A program made the position numbers and the translations under genes. Positions 7,419 to 16,095 of a stretch of 39,160 nt of DNA are shown here, piece by piece; position 1 is the first letter of the stretch; each line of letters starts with the position of its first letter. The DNA comes from an uncultured Paracoccaceae bacterium. GTDB taxonomy: Bacteria > Pseudomonadota > Alphaproteobacteria > Rhodobacterales > Rhodobacteraceae. Location of the stretch: assembly GCA_947311485.1 (NCBI GenBank), contig CAMZLM010000086.1, forward strand, positions 1-39,160. Reading direction: 5' to 3'. A model generated the notes under the pieces. The model did no database searches. It was given only the letters and a program-made list of their open reading frames with translations, and was not told the DNA's origin.

Positions 7419-8855
7419 TCAATGTCTCTTGTTCGGGTCAATCGGACCAAGCGGCCCGTCATTAGCGTGTTCAACTGCCCGTGCTACCTGCAACAAACGG
7501 GCCTCCCCACGCGGACGACCAATCAATTGCAACCCCACTGGCATGCCCTCCATCAATCCGACCGGCACCGAAATCGACGGCAATCCAACGGTTGTGGACA
7601 GAAAGGAAAATTTCAGCCAGTCCAGATAATCGGTCAATTCCCGCCCATCGATTTCGCGGGGGAATTCCTGCTCTACCGGACCGGCAGGCAGCCCCACAAC
7701 AGGGCAGGCAAGCACATCAAAACCCTGAAGAAAATCCACCATATTGTCATACAATACCGATTTTCCGGCCAAGGCATCGTATATTTGGTCCGCCGTCAAA
7801 TCGCGGCCCTGCTGGATATTATCCTTAAGCGTCGCTTTGAAATGCTTTTGCACTGCATCCGGCGCACGCCCGGGACCCGCAGCCCACAACATCGCCCGCA
7901 AAGTGCGATAGGTTGTATCCAAGGCAGGCAGTTGCGGGCAATCCTCGACAACAGTTCCCCCTTGTGCAGCCACCTTTTCCAACGCACCGCGCAAATGCGC
8001 ATCCATTTCCTTTGCCACAAAGGCAAATCCATTCAGGTCAGGGGCATAGGCAACGCGCACGGTTTCGGATGTTTCCAGAACCGACTGGTGATAGGACCGT
8101 TCCGGCGCTGGCCATGCCAACGGATTATGCGGATCAAAACCGGCCATTGCGTCCAGAAACAACGCACAGTCCCGCACGCTGCGGGCCATCGGGCCGCTCA
8201 CCGCTTCTGTGTGAAACTTCATGCCTTTGGGGCCACCCCCCGCCACACCGGCACTGGGGCGCATGCCCACCACCCCGCAATAGGCCGCCGGCGTGCGCAA
8301 AGACCCCGCCAAATCCGACCCTTGCGATAACCAAACCTCCCCCGTGGCCAAGGAAACCGCCGCCCCGCCAGAAGATCCCCCCGCATTTTTGCGCGTGTCC
8401 CACGGGTTGCGGGTCATGCCGAACACCGCGTTGAATGTATTGCCCCCCGCGCCCATTTCCGGCGTATTGGTTTTACCCACAACAATGGCACCGCGATCCT
8501 CCAGCCGTTGCACCAGATCCCCGCTTTGCACCGGAATATTATCGGCCAGCCCCGGACTGCCAAAAGTGGTGCGTACGCCTTCAACTTCGGTCAGATCCTT
8601 GATCGCAACCGGCAGGCCGCCCAGCCATTCACGCGGGCGACACGTATCCCCATCCATGACCGCGATCATAGCTTCGGCCCGTTCAGGACAGATGGTCGGC
8701 ATTGCGTTAACCGTCGGTTCAACCGCCGCGATCCGCTCGAAGCTCGCGCTCAATACCTCTGCAGGCGAGACCTCACCTTTGCAGAGCATATCCACCACCT
8801 CAAACGCGGGTTTAGCGCAGATTTCCGGGCCGGTGAACTTCGGCAACTGGGTCAT
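7419..8855 (-). CDS. Amidase-signature family amidohydrolase
   Basis: The 478-residue protein belongs to the amidase signature family and should hydrolyse a carboxamide with a Ser-cisSer-Lys triad. The residues are visible: K86 in VAIKDLTEVEGV, the cis-Ser S161 in the glycine/serine-rich GGSSGGAAVSLATG, and the nucleophile S185 in QGSDLAGSLRTPAA. The start ATG at 8855 has an excellent AGGAGG site 5 nt upstream. It is the first gene of a two-gene unit with matB, which starts 2 nt after its stop. Malonamidase E2 of Bradyrhizobium, an enzyme of this family, releases malonate, so a malonamate-to-malonyl-CoA route is conceivable. A GatA role is unlikely, as no gatB or gatC is near. The true substrate is unknown. 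Confidence 0.85.
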   Translation of the reverse strand: MTQLPKFTGPEICAKPAFEVVDMLCKGEVSPAEVLSASFERIAAVEPTVNAMPTICPERAEAMIAVMDGDTCRPREWLGGLPVAIKDLTEVEGVRTTFGSPGLADNIPVQSGDLVQRLEDRGAIVVGKTNTPEMGAGGNTFNAVFGMTRNPWDTRKNAGGSSGGAAVSLATGEVWLSQGSDLAGSLRTPAAYCGVVGMRPSAGVAGGGPKGMKFHTEAVSGPMARSVRDCALFLDAMAGFDPHNPLAWPAPERSYHQSVLETSETVRVAYAPDLNGFAFVAKEMDAHLRGALEKVAAQGGTVVEDCPQLPALDTTYRTLRAMLWAAGPGRAPDAVQKHFKATLKDNIQQGRDLTADQIYDALAGKSVLYDNMVDFLQGFDVLACPVVGLPAGPVEQEFPREIDGRELTDYLDWLKFSFLSTTVGLPSISVPVGLMEGMPVGLQLIGRPRGEARLLQVARAVEHANDGPLGPIDPNKRH

Positions 8856-8927
8856 GCTATCCTCCTGAAACGGAATGTTCTGATCTGGATGCTAAAGCCA
8901 TCCGCCACACATGACAACGGGTTCCGG

Positions 8928-8967
8928 AAAATCAAAAGTCAACCAACAGAGTACCTGACTTTGGTTG
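8928..8967 (-). terminator. Candidate terminator after the gcv-LysE operon
   Basis: On the minus strand, just past the LysE stop (8977), CAACCAA (complement of 8961-8967) pairs with TTGGTTG (complement of 8940-8946); an inner CAG/CTG pairing is possible. The stem is followed by ACTTTTGATTTT. The T-tract is broken and the stem is GC-poor, so strength is uncertain. Confidence 0.4.
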
Positions 8968-8976
8968 GTGCTGTCA

Positions 8977-9579
8977 TTATCGGCTAACCGCCATATAAAC
9001 ACTGCTCCCAACCAAAGCCCCGCCACCAAGAAACCCGAAGTGCCGTGCAGCACGACCACGCAATGCCCCGCGGACTCGGGTTGCAAGCAACGCATAACCC
9101 GACAGCACCACACCGACAATTATCGAAGATGTACACACAAGCACAATGAACTGGGACCAGACCGGTATCGCAGGGTCCATGAACTGCGACAGGAAAGCCA
9201 TATAAAACACGATGGCTTTGGGGTTCAATACACCCGTCAGAAAACCGGCCTTAAGGGCTTTGCCTGCGGGCTGGTCTTTTACTGGCATGTTCGCCCCTGC
9301 ATCCCTGATCTGGCAAAAACCAAGATAGGCCAGATAAATCACACCCGCCCATTTCACCAGCTGAAACGCCAAAGCCGAAGCCTGCAAAATGGCCCCGACC
9401 CCGAACAAGGACAGGGCCACCAGAAAAAACCCGCCCAAAAGATCGCCAAAAACACAAAGCAATGCAGCACGAGGACCGTGGTTAATGGCTTGGCTGACAA
9501 CCATCATCACGCTCGGCCCCGGGATCAACGAAATCATTGTGTAGGTCACAACAAAAGCAATCCAGAGGTCAAGCGCCAT
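8977..9579 (-). CDS. LysE/RhtB-family amino-acid exporter
   Basis: The 200-residue membrane protein has the LysE-family hallmark near its N-terminus (TYTMISLIPGPSVMMVVSQA, about 12-31) and about five to six hydrophobic segments, including GDLLGGFFLVALSLFGVGAIL, a conserved GFLTGVLNPKAIVFYMAF (about 112-129) and a C-terminal GFLGGGALVGSSVYMAV. These proteins export amino acids or related compounds from the cytoplasm. The ATG at 9579 lies only 3 nt after the gcvP stop, and its ribosome-binding site (GAGGAAG) is inside the gcvP end, so it is the fourth gene of the glycine cleavage operon. The substrate is unknown; the context suggests glycine, serine or a related amino acid. Confidence 0.85.
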   Translation of the reverse strand: MALDLWIAFVVTYTMISLIPGPSVMMVVSQAINHGPRAALLCVFGDLLGGFFLVALSLFGVGAILQASALAFQLVKWAGVIYLAYLGFCQIRDAGANMPVKDQPAGKALKAGFLTGVLNPKAIVFYMAFLSQFMDPAIPVWSQFIVLVCTSSIIVGVVLSGYALLATRVRGALRGRAARHFGFLGGGALVGSSVYMAVSR

Positions 9580-9582
9580 GGG

Positions 9583-12432
9583 TTATTCTTCCTCGGTATA
9601 TTCCAGCATCGGCGGGCAGGTGCAGACCAGATTCCGGTCTCCATAGGCATTGTCGATGCGGTTGACCGGCGGCCAGTATTTATCCACCTTGAACGCACCG
9701 GCCGGATAGCAGGCCTGTTTACGAGTATAAGGACGATCCCAATCCGAGATCAGATCCTCTACCGTGTGCGGCGCGTTTTTCAGCGGGTTGTTTTCAGAAT
9801 CAATCCGGCCTTCCTCGATGTCGCGCGCTTCTTCGCGGATCGACAGCATGGCATCAATGAAACGGTCGATTTCCGCTTTGGACTCGGATTCGGTCGGCTC
9901 CACCATCAGGGTTCCCGCAACAGGCCAACTCATGGTCGGGGCGTGAAAGCCGTTGTCCATCAGACGCTTGGCAATATCGTCCACCGACACACCGGCACTA
10001 TCGGCCAGCGGGCGGGTATCCAGAATGCATTCATGCGCTACACGGCCATTTTTGGCGGTGTAAAGGATATCATAATCATCCTTGAGCCGCGCCGCGATAT
10101 AGTTGGCGTTCAGGATCGCGACCTTGGTTGCCTGTGTCAAACCAGGCCCGCCCATCAAACGGCAATAGGACCAACTGACCGGCAGGATCGAAGGCGAGCC
10201 AAAAGGTGCCGCCGATACCGGTCCGACACCGCCGCCAGTTTCCGGATGACCGGGCAGGAACGGGGTCAGATGTGCTTTGACACCGATGGGCCCCATGCCC
10301 GGACCGCCACCACCATGGGGAATGGCAAATGTTTTATGCAGGTTCAGGTGGCTGACATCGCCACCGACATCGCCTGGACGCGCCAGACCGACCATGGCAT
10401 TCATGTTGGCCCCGTCGATATAGACCTGTCCGCCGTGCTCATGGGTGATGGCACAAACCTCGGTTACGGTTTCTTCGAACACGCCATGGGTCGATGGATA
10501 GGTGATCATACAGCCGGCCAGATTTTCGCTGTGCTTTTCCGCCAACTCACGGAAATGCACCAGATCAATGTTACCATGTTCATCCGCCTTGACCGGCACG
10601 ACCTTCCAGCCAACCATATGGGCCGAAGCGGGGTTGGTGCCATGGGCCGAAGTCGGGATCAGACAGATATTGCGATGCTCTTGCCCGTTGGCCTTGTGGT
10701 AGCCGCGTATGGTCATCAGGCCGGCATATTCACCCTGCGCACCGGAATTGGGCTGTTGGGAAATCGCGTCATAGCCCGTAATTTTGCACAGCATGTCGTT
10801 CAGATCGTCGATCATTTCCAGATAACCCACGGCCTGATCCTTGGGTACAAACGGGTGGATATCGGCAAATTCTGGCCAGGTGATCGGGATCATTTCAACC
10901 GTAGCATTCAGTTTCATCGTACAGGATCCCAGCGGGATCATGGCGCGATCCAGTGCCAGATCACGATCGGCAAGTCGGCGCATGTAACGGGTGATTTCCG
11001 CCTCGGCGCGGTTCATCTGGAAAATCGGATGGGTCAGGTATTCGGTCTGGCGCAGCGCGTATTCCGGCAGGCGATAGGCAGGATATTTCACCTTGTCGTC
11101 CTTCAGATTACCGCCAAAGGCCCGCCAGACGGCTTCGATGGTTTCGGGGCGGGTTTGTTCGTCCAGCGAAATGCCGACACGGGTTTTGCCTACCTTGCGC
11201 AGGTTCACCCCGTTGGCCACAGCGGCATCCATGATCACCCCTTGCAGGGCACCGACCTCGACCGTGATGGTATCAAAAAACACTTCCGGCTCCACGGTAA
11301 AGCCCAGCGCTTCCAGCCCCCCCGCCAGACGCGAGGTCTTGCGGTGGATGGATTGGGCAATGGCCTTCAAACCATCCGGCCCGTGATAAACCGCATACAT
11401 AGAGGCAATCACCGCCAGCAACGCCTGCGCGGTACACACGTTGGAATTTGCCTTTTCGCGCCGGATATGCTGTTCGCGGGTTTGCAGCGACAACCGGTAG
11501 GCAGGCTTGCCGTGGCTATCGACCGACACACCGATAATCCGGCCCGGCATCATGCGTTTGTATTTGTCACGTGTCGCCATATAGGCAGCGTGCGGGCCAC
11601 CATAGCCCAACGGCACGCCGAAACGCTGCGTCGACCCGACAGCAATATCCGCGCCCATCTGGCCCGGGGATTTCAGCAGCGCCAACGCCATCGGATCGGC
11701 AATCATGATCGACATCGCCTTGGCATTGTACAATTCATCAATGTGACCGGTAAAATCGCGCACATGACCAAAGGTGCCCGGATACTGAAAAATCGCCCCG
11801 AACACATCCCCGGCAACCATAGCGTCGGGATCACCGACAATGATTTCAATGCCCAGCGGTTCGGCACGGGTTTTCATTACTGCGATATTTTGCGGGTGGC
11901 AGTTTTCATCAATGAAAAACGCTTTGGCCTTGGATTTTGCACCGCGTCGCGCCATGGTCATTGCCTCGGCGGCGGCGGTGGCCTCGTCCAGCAGGGACGC
12001 GTTGGCGATGTCCATGCAGGTCAAGTCGCTAACCATGGTTTGAAAGTTCAGCAATGCTTCCAGACGGCCCTGGGATATTTCCGGCTGATAGGGGGTATAG
12101 GCTGTGTACCATGCCGGGTTTTCCAGAATGTTCCGCAGGATGACCGGCGGCGTGGTGGTGCCGTGATAACCTTGACCGATCAGGGAGGTCAGAACCTTGT
12201 TCTTTTTGGAGATCTTGCGCAGATGAAACAGCAAATCCCGTTCGGTCATACCCTCGGCAATATCTAGCGGTTCTGACTGGCGAATGCTGACGGGAACCGT
12301 GTCGTCGATCAGCTGATCAAGGGTTTTATAGCCGATAGCTTTCAACATCTCGGCCATTTCCGGCACCGATGGGCCAATATGGCGGCGATTGGCAAAATCA
12401 TAGGCGGTGTAATCGGTGAGTTTGAAAGACAT
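9583..12432 (-). CDS. gcvP: Glycine dehydrogenase (decarboxylating), P protein of the glycine cleavage system
   Basis: GcvP is the PLP enzyme that decarboxylates glycine and passes the aminomethyl group to the lipoyl arm of GcvH. The ATG at 12432 (product [20 protein letters not shown]) is preferred over an in-frame ATG at 12480 because GGAG lies 7 nt upstream and the length, 949 residues, is that of the one-chain bacterial P protein. The PLP-binding lysine is K700 in [16 protein letters not shown]. The protein starts with the RRHIGPS segment typical of the family. It follows gcvH after 98 bp that contain a terminator-like hairpin, and precedes a LysE-family exporter by 3 nt. Confidence 0.97.
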   Translation of the reverse strand: MSFKLTDYTAYDFANRRHIGPSVPEMAEMLKAIGYKTLDQLIDDTVPVSIRQSEPLDIAEGMTERDLLFHLRKISKKNKVLTSLIGQGYHGTTTPPVILRNILENPAWYTAYTPYQPEISQGRLEALLNFQTMVSDLTCMDIANASLLDEATAAAEAMTMARRGAKSKAKAFFIDENCHPQNIAVMKTRAEPLGIEIIVGDPDAMVAGDVFGAIFQYPGTFGHVRDFTGHIDELYNAKAMSIMIADPMALALLKSPGQMGADIAVGSTQRFGVPLGYGGPHAAYMATRDKYKRMMPGRIIGVSVDSHGKPAYRLSLQTREQHIRREKANSNVCTAQALLAVIASMYAVYHGPDGLKAIAQSIHRKTSRLAGGLEALGFTVEPEVFFDTITVEVGALQGVIMDAAVANGVNLRKVGKTRVGISLDEQTRPETIEAVWRAFGGNLKDDKVKYPAYRLPEYALRQTEYLTHPIFQMNRAEAEITRYMRRLADRDLALDRAMIPLGSCTMKLNATVEMIPITWPEFADIHPFVPKDQAVGYLEMIDDLNDMLCKITGYDAISQQPNSGAQGEYAGLMTIRGYHKANGQEHRNICLIPTSAHGTNPASAHMVGWKVVPVKADEHGNIDLVHFRELAEKHSENLAGCMITYPSTHGVFEETVTEVCAITHEHGGQVYIDGANMNAMVGLARPGDVGGDVSHLNLHKTFAIPHGGGGPGMGPIGVKAHLTPFLPGHPETGGGVGPVSAAPFGSPSILPVSWSYCRLMGGPGLTQATKVAILNANYIAARLKDDYDILYTAKNGRVAHECILDTRPLADSAGVSVDDIAKRLMDNGFHAPTMSWPVAGTLMVEPTESESKAEIDRFIDAMLSIREEARDIEEGRIDSENNPLKNAPHTVEDLISDWDRPYTRKQACYPAGAFKVDKYWPPVNRIDNAYGDRNLVCTCPPMLEYTEEE

Positions 12433-12460
12433 CTGCGGCTCCGGAAGGCGGTTCATCTGC

Positions 12461-12498
12461 AAAAAAGGGGGCGGAGGCAACGGCAGGATGCCTCCGGC
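12461..12498 (-). terminator. Hairpin with T-tract between gcvH and gcvP (possible intra-operon attenuator)
   Basis: On the minus strand after gcvH, GCCGGAGGCA (complement of 12489-12498) pairs with TGCCTCCGCC (complement of 12470-12479) with one mismatch, then CCCC and six T residues follow (complement of 12461-12466). This has the shape of an intrinsic terminator, yet it sits inside the operon 29 nt before gcvP. It may lower gcvP-lysE transcription relative to gcvTH. Confidence 0.5.
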
Positions 12499-12522
12499 GG
12501 GGATATTTAGGCGAATTCGAAA
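12487..12522. repeat. Intergenic repeat, copy 1 (CCTCCGGC-GGGATATTT-AATTCGAA)
   Basis: The + strand reads TGCCTCCGGCGGGGATATTT, then five bases, then AATTCGAAA. A second copy follows serA at 19981-20014 with nearly the same order of words. The motif resembles short hairpin-based intergenic sequences common in Roseobacter-group genomes, often found as transcription terminators. Confidence 0.55.
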
Positions 12523-12530
12523 CGAAAGGG

Positions 12531-12896
12531 TTAGCCGATCAGTTCTTTGTAGGCGGCGGCGTCCAACAGGTTTTCCAGCTGCCCCGCGTCGAGGATTTTG
12601 ATTTTGTAAATCCAGCCATCACCTTCGGGGCTTTCGTTGATTTTACCCGGGTTGCCTTCGAGGTCTTCGTTCACTTCGGTGATTTCACAATCAACCGGCG
12701 CATAGATTTCAGAGGCCGCTTTGACGGATTCGATCACGCCTATTTCATCACCTTGTTCGAACTCGTCGCCTTGGTCTTTTTGTTCGATAAAAACAACTTC
12801 GCCCAATTGTTCGGCGGCGTGGGCGGTGATGCCAACAATGGCGATGTCACCTTCAACGTTGAGCCATTCGTGTTCGTCGGTGAAATACAGGGTCAT
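12531..12896 (-). CDS. gcvH: Glycine cleavage system H protein
   Basis: GcvH is the small lipoyl carrier that shuttles the aminomethyl group between GcvP and GcvT. The 121-residue acidic protein has the usual length and the lipoylation site K59 in [16 protein letters not shown]. The HEWL motif near the N-terminus and the [14 protein letters not shown] C-terminal segment ([11 protein letters not shown]) also match. The start ATG at 12896 has AAAGGA upstream and lies 12 nt after gcvT, in the order gcvT-gcvH-gcvP. Confidence 0.97.
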   Translation of the reverse strand: MTLYFTDEHEWLNVEGDIAIVGITAHAAEQLGEVVFIEQKDQGDEFEQGDEIGVIESVKAASEIYAPVDCEITEVNEDLEGNPGKINESPEGDGWIYKIKILDAGQLENLLDAAAYKELIG

Positions 12897-12908
12897 AGGT
12901 GGTGTCCT

Positions 12909-14003
12909 TTAGCGTTTGTAGTTTTGCTGCACGAAAGGCAGGTTATGGATTTTTGCAGGATGCGATTTGCCGCGAATGATCAGGTTGACCTCCGTGCCAG
13001 TTACCGCGTGATCGCTGGCAACATAGCCCATAGCAACGGGGCCGCCAACTGTTGGACCAAAACCGCCCGAGGTGATTTCGCCGATTTTGGCACCATCTGT
13101 TAATTGCACCTCAACTCCGTGGCGTGCTGGGGCACGGCCTTCGGGTTTGATACCTACCAGTTTACGGGCAGGGCCATCGGTCAGTTGTTTCAGGATCACA
13201 TCTGCACCGGGAAAACCGCCCTCTTCGCGGCGGCGTTTCTGGATAGCCCAGTTGAGTTGCGCTTCGATCGGAGTGGTGGTGGTGTCGATGTCACTGCCAT
13301 AGAGGCAGAGGCCCGCCTCCAGCCGCAGGCTGTCGCGCGCGCCCAGACCGGCGGGGGCACAATCAGGATGGTCTAGAAAGGCGCGGGTCAATTCGGCGGC
13401 CTTGTCTTCGGGAATGGAGATTTCAAAGCCGTCTTCACCCGTATAGCCCAGACGGGAAATACGGCAGGGGACACCGTTGATATCCGCCAATGTGGTTTGC
13501 ATGAATGTCAGATCCGCCGCAGCGGGGCAGAGCGCGGAAACAACGTCAACGGCCTTTGGTCCCTGAACCGCAACCAGCGCGCGATCCATCAATTCGATCA
13601 CCTCGACTCCGTCCAGATTGGCCCGCATATGGGCGATATCCTGATCACGGCAACCGGCATTCACCACCACAAACAAATGATCGCCTGCGTTGGCCACGAT
13701 CAGATCGTCGAGAATGCCGCCCTGTTCGTTGGTGAAAAATGTATAGCGGGCCTTACCTTCGGCCAGCGGAGTGATGCTTGTCGGCACCAGCGTTTCCAGC
13801 TTGGCTGCCGCATCCGCACCGCGCAATTCAACCTGCCCCATGTGGGATACATCGAAAACGGCGGCTTTTTCGCGGCATTGCTTGTGTTCGCCCATAATCC
13901 CCATCGGGTATTGGACGGGCATTTCCCAACCTGCAAAATCAACCATTTTGCCGCCAAGTTCGACGTGCAAATCATACAAAGGGGTTCGGCGGGGCGTTGA
14001 CAT
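12909..14003 (-). CDS. gcvT: Aminomethyltransferase, T protein of the glycine cleavage system
   Basis: GcvT transfers the methylene group from aminomethyl-lipoyl-GcvH to tetrahydrofolate, releasing ammonia. The ATG at 14003 (MSTPRRTPLYDLHVELGGK) has AAGGAG 8 nt upstream and is preferred over an in-frame ATG at 14057. The 364-residue protein shows MVDFAGWEMPVQY, FDVSHMGQ and LGYTGEDGFEIS, all characteristic of the T protein, and a C-terminal GxVTSGGFGPTVGGPVAMGYV-like stretch. First gene of the gcvT-gcvH-gcvP-lysE operon. A palindrome 68 nt upstream (14071-14088) is a candidate operator. Confidence 0.96.
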   Translation of the reverse strand: MSTPRRTPLYDLHVELGGKMVDFAGWEMPVQYPMGIMGEHKQCREKAAVFDVSHMGQVELRGADAAAKLETLVPTSITPLAEGKARYTFFTNEQGGILDDLIVANAGDHLFVVVNAGCRDQDIAHMRANLDGVEVIELMDRALVAVQGPKAVDVVSALCPAAADLTFMQTTLADINGVPCRISRLGYTGEDGFEISIPEDKAAELTRAFLDHPDCAPAGLGARDSLRLEAGLCLYGSDIDTTTTPIEAQLNWAIQKRRREEGGFPGADVILKQLTDGPARKLVGIKPEGRAPARHGVEVQLTDGAKIGEITSGGFGPTVGGPVAMGYVASDHAVTGTEVNLIIRGKSHPAKIHNLPFVQQNYKR

Positions 14004-14070
14004 GGAAGGCTCCTTTGTCAGGTGGTTGGAAGGCGTTCGGTATACCGTAGTATTCACTCACGCCCCATTA

Positions 14071-14088
14071 TGTTTCCTATCGGAAACA
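14071..14088. promoter_or_regulatory. Palindrome upstream of gcvT, candidate operator
   Basis: TGTTTCC-TATC-GGAAACA is an inverted repeat with 7-bp arms, located 68-85 nt before the gcvT start, where a promoter would be expected. Fourteen of sixteen positions of its core (14072-14087) recur upstream of serB at 16984-16999. The binding protein is unknown. Confidence 0.45.
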
Positions 14089-14117
14089 CACCCCCTGTTC
14101 AAGACCATTTTAACGCC

Positions 14118-14151
14118 AAAAACGACAAAGGCCGAGAGAAAACTCCCGGCC
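14118..14151 (-). terminator. Intrinsic terminator of xsc
   Basis: On the minus strand, 23 nt after the xsc stop, GGCCGGGAG-TTTT-CTCTCGGCC forms a 9-bp stem (one G-U pair) followed by TTTGTCGTTTTT. The position and shape fit a Rho-independent terminator. Confidence 0.8.
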
Positions 14152-14174
14152 TCGCGACACTTTGATAGACGGTA

Positions 14175-15944
14175 TTAGCTACGAACCATATCCGCGGGGT
14201 CAATCCCGGCGACCTTGACCGGCTTGGTCATGGCATCGCGGCGGAAAGGTTCACCCATTTCCTGATTGAGCATGACCTCGATAAAGGTGGTCTTACCCTC
14301 TTGCATCTGGGCTTTGACCGCTGTGTTCAATGCATCGGCCAGCTCATCCATGGAACGTGCCTCCACCCCGTTCACGCCACAGGCGCGGGCAATGCCGGCA
14401 TAGGAGACATTGTAATCCAGCTCGGTCCCGACAAAATTGTCATCATACCACAGGGTGGTGTTGCGCTTTTCTGCGCCCCATTGGTAGTTGCGGAAAATCA
14501 CCATGGTAATCGCCGGCCAATCATCACGCCCGCAAGCCGTCATGTCATTCATGGAAATACCGAAAGCACCGTCACCGGCAAACCCGACAACCGGCGTGTC
14601 CTGTTGCGCAATTTTCGCGCCAAGGATCGCCGGAAAGGAATACCCGCAAGGACCAAACAGACCCGGGGCCAGATATTTCCGGCCAGATTCAAATGTGGGA
14701 TAGGCATTGCCAATGGCACAAACATTGCCAATGTCCGACGAAATAATCGCTTCTTTTGGCAGCACCGATTGAATTGCCCGCCACGCTTGACGCGGGGACA
14801 GGTTATCCGGCTTGGCTGTGCGGGCGCGGTGATTCCAGTCAGTGCCCTCGTCGTCATCTTCGTGATCCATCGAAGTCAGGGTTTGCGCCCATTTTGATTT
14901 GGTGGTGGCAATCAAATCACGACGATCCGCACGGCCCGCGTCACCGGCGTTATCTGCCAGCTGCGCGAGAATTTGCTCGGCAACCTGTTTGGCGTCACCA
15001 ACGATTCCAACGGTTACCGGCTTGGTCAGACCGATCCGGTCCGGATTGATATCCACCTGAATGATTTTCGCTGATGTTGGCCAGTAATCCATGCCATAAC
15101 CGGGCAATGTGGAAAACGGGTTCAAACGGGTGCCCAACGCCAGCACCACATCTGCCTTGGCAATCAGTTCCATGCCCGCCTTGGAGCCGTTATACCCCAG
15201 AGGGCCGGCAAACAGCGGATGCGAGCCGGGAAAGGCATCGTTGTGCTGATAGCCACAACAAACCGGCGAATCCAGCCGTTCGGCCAAGGCTTTGGATGCC
15301 TCGATCGCGCCGCCGATTACCACGCCGGCCCCGTTCAGGATTACGGGAAATTTGGCGCTGGACAGCAATTCAGCCGCCTGTGCAATCGCACCGGTACCAC
15401 CGGCAGGACGTTCGAAATCCACGATGGCCGGCAGGTCGATATCAATTACCTGTGTCCAGAAGTCGCGCGGAATGTTGATCTGCGCCGGTGCCGACAGGCG
15501 CTTGGCCTTGGCAATCACACGGTTCAGCACCTCGGCCATGCGGGAGGGATCGCGGACTTCTTCCTGATAAGCCACGCAATCGGCAAACATGCGCATTTGC
15601 TCGACTTCCTGAAAACCGCCCTGCCCCATAGTTTTATTCGCGGCTTGCGGTGTCACCACCAGCAGGGGTGTGTGGTTCCAATAGGCGGTTTTCACCGGTG
15701 CGACCAGATTGGCAATCCCTGGCCCGTTCTGGGCAATGGCAATCGACATTTTACCGCTGGCGCGCGCATAGCCATCGGCCATCATGCCGGCAGTGTATTC
15801 ATGGGCACAGTCCCAGAATTTGATGCCTGCCACCGGAAACAGATCCGAAATCGGCATAAAAGCAGAGCCGATAATACCAAAAGCATTGTCGATCCCGTGC
15901 ATTTGCAAAACCTTGATAAAGGCTTCTTCTGTTGTCATTTTCAT
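14175..15944 (-). CDS. xsc: Sulfoacetaldehyde acetyltransferase
   Basis: Xsc is a TPP-dependent enzyme that converts sulfoacetaldehyde and phosphate to acetyl phosphate and sulfite, a key step in taurine and other C2-sulfonate breakdown. The ATG at 15944 (MKMTTEEAFIKVLQMHGIDN) gives 589 residues, the length of characterised Xsc, and has AAGGA 10 nt upstream. Visible features are the TPP-activating Glu E49 in DCAHEYTAGMMADGYA, the Xsc-typical YQHNDAFPGSHPLFAGPLGYNGSKAG, and the TPP/Mg motif GFAGDGAFGISMNDM. It resembles acetolactate synthase but matches Xsc far better. No pta, tauABC, tpa or tauR lies next to it, which is unusual; two TauR-like repeats are upstream. Confidence 0.93.
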   Translation of the reverse strand: MKMTTEEAFIKVLQMHGIDNAFGIIGSAFMPISDLFPVAGIKFWDCAHEYTAGMMADGYARASGKMSIAIAQNGPGIANLVAPVKTAYWNHTPLLVVTPQAANKTMGQGGFQEVEQMRMFADCVAYQEEVRDPSRMAEVLNRVIAKAKRLSAPAQINIPRDFWTQVIDIDLPAIVDFERPAGGTGAIAQAAELLSSAKFPVILNGAGVVIGGAIEASKALAERLDSPVCCGYQHNDAFPGSHPLFAGPLGYNGSKAGMELIAKADVVLALGTRLNPFSTLPGYGMDYWPTSAKIIQVDINPDRIGLTKPVTVGIVGDAKQVAEQILAQLADNAGDAGRADRRDLIATTKSKWAQTLTSMDHEDDDEGTDWNHRARTAKPDNLSPRQAWRAIQSVLPKEAIISSDIGNVCAIGNAYPTFESGRKYLAPGLFGPCGYSFPAILGAKIAQQDTPVVGFAGDGAFGISMNDMTACGRDDWPAITMVIFRNYQWGAEKRNTTLWYDDNFVGTELDYNVSYAGIARACGVNGVEARSMDELADALNTAVKAQMQEGKTTFIEVMLNQEMGEPFRRDAMTKPVKVAGIDPADMVRS

Positions 15945-16043
15945 GGTGCATTTTTCCTTGCAAAGCCGCCCTTGGACAGGGCGATAAAACCTGCGGCACA
16001 TTTGTGCCTCATGGCTGTTAAAGCGGGAAAAACGGATTTTTGA

Positions 16044-16077
16044 ATAGGGCCAGATTTTTTGTCGTATAGGGCCAGAT
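16044..16077 (-). promoter_or_regulatory. Two direct repeats upstream of xsc, candidate TauR operator
   Basis: ATAGGGCCAGAT occurs at 16044-16055 and again at 16066-16077, 22 bp apart, about two helical turns. In the xsc sense the repeat reads ATCTGGCCCTAT. TauR of Rhodobacter capsulatus (MocR/GntR family) is reported to bind direct repeats of CTGGACYTAA (from memory); CTGGCCCTAT agrees at 8 of 10 positions. The site lies 100-133 nt upstream of the xsc start, suitable for an activator. Confidence 0.6.
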
Positions 16078-16095
16078 CGGCGAATATAACGAGAT

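Noticed and set aside
6912-8330. A plus-strand open frame of 472 codons opposite matB and the amidase
   Set aside because: Antisense to two well-conserved genes, with low-complexity Pro/Arg/His sequence and no domain.
8965-12267. A plus-strand open frame of 1100 codons opposite gcvP
   Set aside because: It is antisense to a complete, highly conserved gcvP; the translation is rich in His, Arg and Gln without domains. Such frames arise from codon bias in the real gene.
14004-14174. Glycine riboswitch ahead of gcvT
   Set aside because: The short leader holds the xsc terminator and a small palindrome, but nothing resembling the conserved glycine aptamer.
14175-15944. Acetolactate synthase large subunit
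   Set aside because: The TPP fold is shared, but the central YQHNDAFPGSHPLFAGPLGY region and overall sequence are those of Xsc, and no small subunit follows.
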